A DNA stretch of 5,842 nt from Pseudomonadota bacterium (GTDB lineage Bacteria; Pseudomonadota; Gammaproteobacteria; Xanthomonadales; Xanthomonadaceae). Location: positions 1 through 5,842 of the forward strand of contig JAFAFD010000303.1 of assembly GCA_023423675.1 (NCBI GenBank), written 5' to 3'. Each line of letters begins with the position of its first letter. The first letter of the stretch is position 1. The notes under the pieces are model-generated. The model did not search any database, had not been told where the DNA came from, and was given only the letters and a program-made list of their open reading frames with translations. The position numbers and the translations under genes are program-made. Positions 1 through 5,295 of the stretch are shown one piece after another.

Positions 1-3
1 GTT

Positions 4-687
4 CTAGAGCTTGACGAACCGCTGGATCTTGCGCGCCAGCCAACCGCTGAACACCAGCGGTGCATCCAGCGCCGATACGCAGATGCAGGGCACGCCCGGT
101 GCGGTGACCGGCTGGTGCTCCACCTCTTCATCCAGATCAGCCACATCGCCTGGCGCGAACAGACCCAGCGCATCATTGTAGGCGCCGCGCAGGATGTGGG
201 TCAGCTCGCTGCGACCGTGGCTGTGCATCGGCAGGCACTTGCCCGGCGCGATCTTGAGCATGATCAGCGAAGGCATTTCCGCGGAGCGGATGCAATGCAC
301 GCCCGGTGCGATCCAGCGCCAGCGCAGCGCAGCCAGCGAGCGACCGAAATATGGGTGCAGGGACACCGGTAGATGGTCCGCGCTCACCTCCGGCCGCTCC
401 ACCGGCGGCGCGGCCGGTCGCGCGACAGAAATGGCGGGCGCCGCAGGCTCGTCACGCTCCAGCTCGGCCAGCATGGCCGCACGCAGCGCCTGGCTGCCGC
501 CACCAACCCCCATTGGCTGGGTCTGTTCCATCAGCGCCGCGCCGATGGCCTCGGCCTCACGCAGTCGCTCGCGGCAATGCGGGCACTGCTCCAGGTGGGT
601 GCCGGCAACCACGCTCAGCGGCGCCGGCAACGCACCGGCCGCATAGCTGAGCAGGGTCGATTCGTGCAGATGGTGGTGTGGGTTCAT
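4..687 (-). CDS. chrR: ChrR-type zinc-dependent anti-sigma factor
   Basis: A 227-residue cytoplasmic protein predicted to hold the neighbouring ECF sigma factor inactive until a stress such as singlet oxygen arises. The N-terminal zinc-binding anti-sigma domain has candidate ligands His6, His31, Cys35 and Cys38 (motif HLEQCPHC at 31-38), the arrangement known for Rhodobacter sphaeroides ChrR. After a proline/alanine-rich linker (about 80-105) comes a cupin-like domain with HSHGRSE (His155, His157, Glu161) and a later His191 in EEVEHQP, matching the second metal site of ChrR. Cys201 and Cys203 (CICV) correspond to the conserved cysteine pair near the end of ChrR. The N-terminus is unusually histidine-rich (His4, 5, 6 and 8). 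The start ATG overlaps the sigma stop codon by 4 nt (ATGA), so expression is probably coupled. The family is clear. The actual inducing signal in this organism is inferred from the family. Confidence 0.93.
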   Translation of the reverse strand: MNPHHHLHESTLLSYAAGALPAPLSVVAGTHLEQCPHCRERLREAEAIGAALMEQTQPMGVGGGSQALRAAMLAELERDEPAAPAISVARPAAPPVERPEVSADHLPVSLHPYFGRSLAALRWRWIAPGVHCIRSAEMPSLIMLKIAPGKCLPMHSHGRSELTHILRGAYNDALGLFAPGDVADLDEEVEHQPVTAPGVPCICVSALDAPLVFSGWLARKIQRFVKL

Positions 688-1310
688 GGCATCCCCCCCA
701 CCTTGGACTGCAGTTGCAGGAAGGCCCGCCGCAGGTGCGACTTCACCGTCCCCAGCGGCATGCCCAGCGCCTCGGATATCTCGCCGTGGCTCTTGGCCTC
801 GAAATAGGACATGCGCACCAGCCGGGCCTGCACCGCCGGTAGCTCGTTGATGCGCTGGCGCAGGCGCGCCTGGTCAGCATAGTGCTCGGCGCTGCTGTGT
901 GACTGCGCGTCGCCGCTGGCGGCTTCCTCCACCGCGGCCTGCACCTGCATCCAGCTGCGCTCATGACGCACCCGGTCGATCTGCAGGTTGCGCGCGATCC
1001 GGTACAGCCAGGTGCTCAGCGCGCCCTGCGCCGCATCGTAGTCGGCCGCGCGCAGCCACAGGCGAAGCAGGCATTCCTGCGCAAGCTCCTCGGCCACCGC
1101 TTCGGGCGCGCCGAGCCCGCGCAGGTACACACACAGGCGCGGCATGAAGTGGTCGTAGATGCGCATGAAACACGCGCGGTCGCGCAGGCGCGCAACACCG
1201 TCCATGTCACCGGTCCAGTTCGTCGGCTCGCTGCTTGGCTGCTGGGAACTGGACACGATGCGTGCGGCGTCGAAGTCAAAGGAAGGGCTGGCGGCGTCAG
1301 GGTACATCAC
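684..1310 (-). CDS. rpoE: RpoE-like ECF sigma factor (ChrR-partnered group, ECF11 type)
   Basis: An extracytoplasmic-function sigma factor that would direct RNA polymerase to stress promoters and is held by ChrR, encoded directly downstream. Sigma region 2 spans about residues 48-116 (FMRIYDHFMPRL, EELAQECLLRLW, and STWLYRIARNLQIDRVRH, the -10 recognition and melting helices). Region 4 spans about 155-203, with a helix-turn-helix ending GTVKSHLRRAF. The total is 208 residues from a GTG at 1310, or 207 from the ATG at 1307. I see no strong Shine-Dalgarno for either. About 35 residues precede the usual sigma start (NWTGDMDGVARLRD), slightly longer than typical relatives, so a later internal start is possible. 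The stop overlaps the chrR start by 4 nt. A motif resembling its own promoter lies about 40 bases upstream (1350-1376), suggesting autoregulation. The group assignment comes from sequence style and the ChrR partner. Confidence 0.93.
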   Translation of the reverse strand: MMYPDAASPSFDFDAARIVSSSQQPSSEPTNWTGDMDGVARLRDRACFMRIYDHFMPRLCVYLRGLGAPEAVAEELAQECLLRLWLRAADYDAAQGALSTWLYRIARNLQIDRVRHERSWMQVQAAVEEAASGDAQSHSSAEHYADQARLRQRINELPAVQARLVRMSYFEAKSHGEISEALGMPLGTVKSHLRRAFLQLQSKVGGMP

Positions 1311-1349
1311 GGGCGGCGATCAGGCAGGTGAAGGTGGGTCTGTGTGCTG

Positions 1350-1376
1350 TACGCAGCAGAGACCGGATTGGATGCA
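1350..1376 (-). promoter_or_regulatory. Putative RpoE-dependent promoter of rpoE-chrR
   Basis: Read on the minus strand, a TGCATCCAATCC block (1365-1376) is followed after 10 bases by GCGTA (1350-1354). Counted as TGCATCCA-N14-GCGTA, this is the same motif and spacing seen before the two plus-strand units. An ATCC-N16-CGTA layout fits an ECF sigma promoter (-35 and -10). A transcription start near 1343 would leave a leader of about 33-36 nt. The implied positive autoregulation is inferred. Confidence 0.75.
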
Positions 1377-1395
1377 GCGCACTGCCCTGCATCCA
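1369..1395. repeat. Inverted repeat formed by back-to-back -35 elements
   Basis: Two perfect 9-bp arms, TGGATGCAG (1369-1377) and CTGCATCCA (1387-1395), flank a 9-nt spacer. Each arm contains the -35-like block of one of the two divergent promoter motifs. The simplest reading is two head-to-head ECF promoters, because the same block recurs singly, with its -10 partner, before the desaturase gene. An operator for a dimeric regulator is an alternative. Confidence 0.8.
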
Positions 1396-1414
1396 CCCGG
1401 GCCCATCGTGCGTA
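1388..1414 (+). promoter_or_regulatory. Putative RpoE-dependent promoter of the 255-residue gene
   Basis: TGCATCCA (1388-1395) is followed after exactly 14 bases by GCGTA (1410-1414), the same spacing as in the rpoE and desaturase copies. The next bases after the shared block diverge (CCCG instead of ATCC). Predicted transcription would begin near 1421, about 25 nt before the ATG at 1446. The motif lies inside the upstream open extension of the reading frame, which argues that the extension is not translated. Confidence 0.72.
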
Positions 1415-1435
1415 TGTTCAGCAGGCCAACCTGCC

Positions 1436-1439
1436 AGGA
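1436..1439 (+). promoter_or_regulatory. Shine-Dalgarno deciding the start at 1446
   Basis: AGGA ends 6 nt before the ATG at 1446. With the promoter motif at 1388-1414, it selects this ATG over the earlier in-frame TTG, GTG or CTG-like starts that would overlap the promoter. Confidence 0.6.
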
Positions 1440-1445
1440 TCCCCC

Positions 1446-2213
1446 ATGCATACCGCCGGGCTGCTGCTGTACCTGTCCACCGTGACCAGCGCCACGCCCC
1501 TGCTGCGCAGCGAAGGCGTGGCCAGCCTGGCCGACGGCACCGCCGCCTACCGTGAAGTGCACTGGCGGCGCGGGGCGCCCGAAGGTGCGGCGCGCTGGGT
1601 GCAGTACCTGTGCCCGGACGGTCGCCCGTTCGCACGCAAGGAGCTGCCAGGCACCGCCCAGCCACAGGCGCGGGGTTACCTGCTGCAGGACGGCCGCAGC
1701 GGCCAGGCCGCCAGAGTGGTGGTTGCCGGCGGACAGGTCAGCATCGACTGGAAGGAAAGCGCGCCCGACGCGGAACGGCGTGCGCAGGTGCCACTGCCAG
1801 CCGACGCGGTCATCGACACCGGGTTCGATGCCGCAGTGCGCGCGCACTGGCCTGCACTTCTGAAGGGTGATGAGGTCCGCCTGCCCTTCCTGGTGCCAGG
1901 CCGGCAGCGCTTCTACCCGGTCAGCGTGCGCCGTACCGGCGCGCTCACCTGGCAGGGCGCACCCGCCCAGTCCATCGAGGTGCGCTTGGCCACCTGGTAT
2001 GGCGCGATCACTCCAAGGCTGTCGCTGGTCTACGCCGATGATGACCGCCGCCTGCTCGAGTTCCGCGGCCCCAGCAACCTTCGCGACGCCCATGGCGCGT
2101 ATCCCGCCGTCATTGTCCGCTTCGCCTCACCCGTTACGACGCAGCCGCAGTCGCGTTGGCAGCAGGCCTGGGCAGAACCGCTGGTGGCGTCCTGCGGCGT
2201 GAGCAGCAGGTGA
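1446..2213 (+). CDS. Uncharacterised, probably exported 255-residue protein in the RpoE locus
   Basis: I do not recognise the family with certainty. The first 16 or so residues (MHTAGLLLYLSTVTSA) are short and hydrophobic and could be a signal peptide cleaved after Ala16, although the usual basic N-region is missing. The rest has no membrane segment and alternates short polar and hydrophobic stretches typical of a beta-rich fold. Recognisable stretches are WVQYLCPDGRPFARKELPG near residues 50-68, GQVSIDWKES in the middle, and IEVRLATWYGAITPRLSLVY followed by LLEFRGPSNLRD near the C-terminus. The layout loosely recalls periplasmic DUF3108-like or lipid-binding beta proteins, but this is only an impression. 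It has two or three cysteines and no evident catalytic motif. The start at 1446 is chosen because an AGGA and an ECF-type promoter precede it. It ends 84 nt before the desaturase gene, with a second promoter motif in the gap. A role in envelope or lipid handling during stress is inferred from context. Confidence 0.82.
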   Translation: MHTAGLLLYLSTVTSATPLLRSEGVASLADGTAAYREVHWRRGAPEGAARWVQYLCPDGRPFARKELPGTAQPQARGYLLQDGRSGQAARVVVAGGQVSIDWKESAPDAERRAQVPLPADAVIDTGFDAAVRAHWPALLKGDEVRLPFLVPGRQRFYPVSVRRTGALTWQGAPAQSIEVRLATWYGAITPRLSLVYADDDRRLLEFRGPSNLRDAHGAYPAVIVRFASPVTTQPQSRWQQAWAEPLVASCGVSSR

Positions 2214-2237
2214 AGTCGTAACGGAATGCCGATTGAG

Positions 2238-2264
2238 TGCATCCAATCCACGCCGTGCCGCGTA
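2238..2264 (+). promoter_or_regulatory. Putative RpoE-dependent promoter of the desaturase-flavoprotein-DUF1365-methyltransferase operon
   Basis: TGCATCCAATCC (2238-2249) is identical over 12 bases to the rpoE copy. It is followed after 10 bases by GCGTA (2260-2264), continuing GATAGG. A start of transcription near 2271 gives a leader of about 27 nt to the ATG at 2298. This is the only apparent promoter for the four downstream genes, though read-through from the gene ending at 2213 is possible. Confidence 0.78.
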
Positions 2265-2297
2265 GATAGGGACAGACACGCCCCCGAGACCTCGTCC

Positions 2298-3251
2298 ATG
2301 TCCGCTGCCGCGCCCCTTCCACGCCGACGTGAGCGACTGCTGCGCACCCTGCGACGCTGGTTCGATACCGAGGCCGCCGCCGCGCAGACGGATCCGGCGC
2401 AGCGCGGCCGCATCGACTGGCTGCGGGCCGTGCCCTTCGTCCTGCTGCATGTGGCGTGCCTGGGGGTGATCTGGGTCGGCGTGTCCTGGACCGCGGTAGC
2501 GGTCGCGCTGGCGCTGTACGCGGTGCGGATGTTCGCGATCACCGGCTTCTACCATCGCTATTTTTCGCACCGCACCTTCCAGGCCTCGCGCCCGGTGCAG
2601 TTCATCTTCGCGGTGATCGGTGCGTCCAGTGTGCAGCGTGGCCCCTTGTGGTGGGCCGCCCACCACCGCCATCACCACCGGCATGCCGACCAGCCGCAGG
2701 ACCCGCATTCGCCCAATGAGGGCGGGTTCTGGCGCAGCCACATGGGCTGGTTCCTGACCCGCGAAGCCTTCGCCACGGATCTGGCGCGCGTGCCCGACCT
2801 GGCCCGTTTCCCTGAACTGCGCTGGCTGGACCGCTTCGACATCGCCGTGCCGGTGTTGCTGGCCGCGGGCCTGTACGGCCTCGGCGCGCTGCTGGAGCGC
2901 GTGGCACCCGGCCTGCACACGACGGGCCCGCAGCTGCTGGTCTGGGGCTTCTTCATCTCCACTGTGGTGCTGTTCCATGCCACGGTCACCATCAATTCGC
3001 TGGCCCACCGCTTCGGCAGCCGCCGCTTCGAAACGCGCGATGACAGCCGCAACAACCTGTGGCTGGCCCTGCTGACCTTCGGCGAAGGCTGGCATAACAA
3101 CCACCACTTCTTCCCCGGCACCGCCCGCCAGGGCTTCCGCTGGTGGGAAGTGGACCTGACCTGGTACGGCCTGCGCCTGATGGCCGCCGTCGGCCTGGTC
3201 AGCGGACTGAAGCCGATACCCGAGTGGGTGCTGGCCAAGGCGAAGGACTGA
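2298..3251 (+). CDS. Membrane fatty-acid (acyl-CoA or acyl-lipid delta-9-type) desaturase
   Basis: A 317-residue integral membrane di-iron enzyme that would insert a cis double bond into a saturated acyl chain using O2 and electrons from a redox partner not encoded here. All three histidine boxes are present: HRYFSH (86-91), HHRHHH (122-127, containing HxxHH from His123) and HNNHH (266-270). The extra family histidine is in NSLAHRFG (His237). Hydrophobic segments lie near 43-61, 65-83, 100-118, 183-203 and 212-232, and a weaker one near 290-303. The N-terminus is arginine-rich. I chose ATG 2298 because the longer open frame from 2226 would run through the promoter motif at 2238-2264. The Shine-Dalgarno is weak. 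It is the first gene of a tight operon, 2 nt ahead of the flavoprotein gene, so it probably supplies unsaturated chains to the downstream methyltransferase. Whether the substrate is acyl-CoA or phospholipid, and the exact double-bond position, cannot be read from the sequence. Confidence 0.92.
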   Translation: MSAAAPLPRRRERLLRTLRRWFDTEAAAAQTDPAQRGRIDWLRAVPFVLLHVACLGVIWVGVSWTAVAVALALYAVRMFAITGFYHRYFSHRTFQASRPVQFIFAVIGASSVQRGPLWWAAHHRHHHRHADQPQDPHSPNEGGFWRSHMGWFLTREAFATDLARVPDLARFPELRWLDRFDIAVPVLLAAGLYGLGALLERVAPGLHTTGPQLLVWGFFISTVVLFHATVTINSLAHRFGSRRFETRDDSRNNLWLALLTFGEGWHNNHHFFPGTARQGFRWWEVDLTWYGLRLMAAVGLVSGLKPIPEWVLAKAKD

Positions 3252-3253
3252 GC

Positions 3254-4531
3254 ATGCGCATCGCGGTCATCGGTTCGGGCATTGCAGGGCTGGCCAGTGC
3301 GTACTGGCTGGACGGCGAGCACGAAGTCACCCTGTATGAAGCCAACGACTATCTGGGCGGGCACACCCACACCCATCGGGTGCAGGCCGACGGCCAGCAG
3401 ATGTCGGTCGACACCGGCTTCATCGTCTTCAATCCGCAGCACTATCCGCTGCTGACGGCCCTGTTCGACGAGCTGGGTGTGGCGTCACAGCCCACCACCA
3501 TGAGCTTCTCGATGCACAGCGACCGCAGTGGCGTGGAGTACAACGCCACCTCGCTGGACGGCCTGTTCTGCCAGCGCCGCAACCTGGTCTCGCCGCGCTT
3601 CTGGGGCATGCTGGCCGACCTGCGCCGCTTCTACCGCGACGCACCGCTGCTGCTGGCCGAGGCCGAAGGCCCGACGCTGGGACAGTACCTGCGCCAGCAG
3701 CGCTTCGGCGATGCATTCGTGGAGGAACACCTGCTGCCGATGGCCTCGGCGCTGTGGTCATCGCCGACCGCCACCGTGCTGGACTTCCCGGCGCGCTACC
3801 TGGTTCAGTTCATGGCCAATCACCAGATGCTGCAGATGACCGGTCGCCCGCCGTGGCGGGTGGTCAAGGGCGGCTCGGCGAGATATGTCGAGGCGCTGCG
3901 CGGCCGCTGGCGCGTGCATGAGCGGCTGGAAACGCCGGTGCAGGCGGTCGAGCGCATGCCGTGGGGCGCCCGCGTGCACAGCTCGGCGGGCATCGAGGGC
4001 TTCGACGAGGTGATCCTGGCCTGCCACAGTGACCAGGCCCTCGCCCTGCTTGCAGACGCCGATCCGGTCGAAAGCGCGGTGCTGGGCGCGATCCGCTACC
4101 AGGCCAACGAGGCCGTGCTGCATACCGACGCCTCGCTGCTGCCCGCCAACCGCAAGGCCTGGGCCGCCTGGAACGCTCACGTGCCGGAAGATCCTTCGGC
4201 GCCCTGCACGGTCAGCTACTGCATGAACCTGCTGCAGGGCCTGCCCGGCGAGACGCCGTTGGTGGTGACCCTCAACCGCAGTGATTCCATCGATCCGTCC
4301 AAGGTGCTGCGCCGCCTGCACTATGCGCACCCCGTGCACGACCATGCCGCCGTGCGGGCACAGCAGCGCTGGGGCGAGATCCAGGGCCACCGCCACACCT
4401 GGTTCGCCGGTGCTTACTGGGGCTGGGGTTTCCACGAGGACGGCATTGCCAGCGCACGGCGCGCGGTTGATGCGCTGCGCGCCCGCACCGGCATCGCCTC
4501 GCCGCTGCGGCCGACAGAGATCACGGCATGA
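3254..4531 (+). CDS. FAD/NAD(P)-binding amine-oxidase-like flavoprotein (COG2907 type)
   Basis: A 425-residue flavoprotein. The N-terminus forms a Rossmann dinucleotide fold with GSGIAG (GxGxxG at 7-12), the ribose-binding acidic Glu29 in LYEAND and the GGH turn (35-37), then DTGFIVFN (53-60), typical of this group. The C-terminal FAD-contact motif is TWFAGAYWGWGFHEDG, from residue 382, followed by a helix with paired arginines. No signal peptide or membrane helix is evident, so it should act in the cytosol or at the inner face of the membrane. A good Shine-Dalgarno (GAAGGA, 3242-3247) precedes ATG 3254. The desaturase stop is 2 nt upstream, and its own stop overlaps the DUF1365 start by 4 nt. 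The family commonly sits beside DUF1365 and cyclopropane-fatty-acid-synthase-like genes, including in RpoE-ChrR regulons, and is suspected to oxidise or desaturate modified acyl chains. The substrate here is unknown. Confidence 0.92.
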   Translation: MRIAVIGSGIAGLASAYWLDGEHEVTLYEANDYLGGHTHTHRVQADGQQMSVDTGFIVFNPQHYPLLTALFDELGVASQPTTMSFSMHSDRSGVEYNATSLDGLFCQRRNLVSPRFWGMLADLRRFYRDAPLLLAEAEGPTLGQYLRQQRFGDAFVEEHLLPMASALWSSPTATVLDFPARYLVQFMANHQMLQMTGRPPWRVVKGGSARYVEALRGRWRVHERLETPVQAVERMPWGARVHSSAGIEGFDEVILACHSDQALALLADADPVESAVLGAIRYQANEAVLHTDASLLPANRKAWAAWNAHVPEDPSAPCTVSYCMNLLQGLPGETPLVVTLNRSDSIDPSKVLRRLHYAHPVHDHAAVRAQQRWGEIQGHRHTWFAGAYWGWGFHEDGIASARRAVDALRARTGIASPLRPTEITA

Positions 4532-5295
4532 CCGCCAGTGCTCTCTATGTCGGGCAGGTGCAGCACCGGCGGCACCATCCGCATGCGCACGCATTCCGCT
4601 ATCCGGTGGCGCAGCTGCTGCTGGACCTGGACGAGCTGGACACGATCTTCGCCGGGCGCTGGCTGTGGTCGGTCAACCGACGCAACCTGGCCGAGTTCCG
4701 CCGCAGCGACTACCTGGGCGATGCGAAGGTGCCACTGGCCGATGCCGTGCGCGACCATGCCGCCACCGTGCTGGGCCGTCGCCCGGAAGGACCCGTGCGG
4801 CTGCTGACCCACCTGCGTTTTGGCGGCCACGTGTTCAACCCGGTCAGCTTCTACTACTGCTACCAGGCCGACGGCAGCACCCTGGACTGCATCGTCGCCG
4901 ACATCACCAATACGCCGTGGAAGGAACGCCACGCCTACGTGCTGCCGGTGGAACAGGCGCAGCACGAAGGCGGCAGCCTGCGCTGGCAGTTTGACAAGTG
5001 CTTCCACGTGTCGCCCTTCATGCCGATGGATTGCCGCTACGACTGGCGCTTCAACGCTCCCGGCGATGCGCTGCGCGTGCACATGCAGGTCTGGCGCGAG
5101 GGCGTGCGCCAGTTCGATGCGACCCAGTCCATGCAGCGCTATCCGCTGGATGGCCGCGGCCTGGCGCGGGTGCTGCTGGCCTACCCGCTGATGACCGTGC
5201 AGGTGGTCGCCGCCATCCACTGGCAGGCGCTGCGCCTGTGGCTGAAACGCAACCCCGTGCACGACCACCCTTCCCTTGCCGAGAAACCGCGATGA
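4528..5295 (+). CDS. DUF1365 family protein (COG3496)
   Basis: A 255-residue protein of a conserved family with no settled biochemical activity. Hallmark stretches are visible: a histidine-rich N-terminus with HAFRYPVAQLLLDLDEL (21-37), LLTHLRFGGHVFNPVSFYYCY (92-112, cut by one residue in some relatives), ITNTPWKERHAYVL (126-139) and KCFHVSPFMPMD (157-168). A hydrophobic C-terminal stretch near 217-240 (LAYPLMTVQVVAAIHWQALR) may touch the membrane. The length is normal for the family. Its ATG overlaps the flavoprotein stop (ATGA) and its stop overlaps the next start in the same way, so all three proteins are probably made in fixed proportion. The constant pairing of this family with the flavoprotein and a fatty-acid methyltransferase suggests a joint step in making or processing a modified fatty acid. 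That is inferred from context. Confidence 0.93.
   Translation: MTASALYVGQVQHRRHHPHAHAFRYPVAQLLLDLDELDTIFAGRWLWSVNRRNLAEFRRSDYLGDAKVPLADAVRDHAATVLGRRPEGPVRLLTHLRFGGHVFNPVSFYYCYQADGSTLDCIVADITNTPWKERHAYVLPVEQAQHEGGSLRWQFDKCFHVSPFMPMDCRYDWRFNAPGDALRVHMQVWREGVRQFDATQSMQRYPLDGRGLARVLLAYPLMTVQVVAAIHWQALRLWLKRNPVHDHPSLAEKPR

Noticed and set aside
61..87. TGCATCCA inside chrR, a possible fourth promoter motif
   Set aside because: The position expected to hold GCGTA holds ATGCA. It lies within the coding region with no gene start downstream on that strand.
288..294. TGCATCC on the minus strand inside chrR
   Set aside because: No CGTA follows at the 16-nt spacing, and the bases simply encode conserved ChrR residues.
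946..972. TGCATCCA inside the sigma gene on the plus strand with a near-matching GCACC at the right distance
   Set aside because: The -10 lacks CGTA, it sits inside an antisense coding region and no plus-strand gene begins shortly after.
1320..2093. Minus-strand open frame of 257 codons opposite the uncharacterised gene
   Set aside because: The opposite strand has a promoter motif, an AGGA and a plausible start. This frame has low-complexity shadow-like sequence and would run through both divergent promoters.
2226..2297. Upstream in-frame ATG for the desaturase
   Set aside because: Translation from 2226 would begin before the predicted -35/-10 and add 24 residues with no family similarity, so the start at 2298 is preferred.
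2127..3107. Long open frame of 326 codons on the minus strand
   Set aside because: It is a shadow of the desaturase and lacks any recognisable domain. The plus-strand frame has all three histidine boxes.
4011..4016. TGATCC, the -35 form known for Rhodobacter RpoE
   Set aside because: It is within the flavoprotein gene, with no matching -10 and no following start codon.
3758..4594. Minus-strand open frame of 278 codons
   Set aside because: It is antisense to the flavoprotein, with composition typical of high-GC shadow frames and no family motif.
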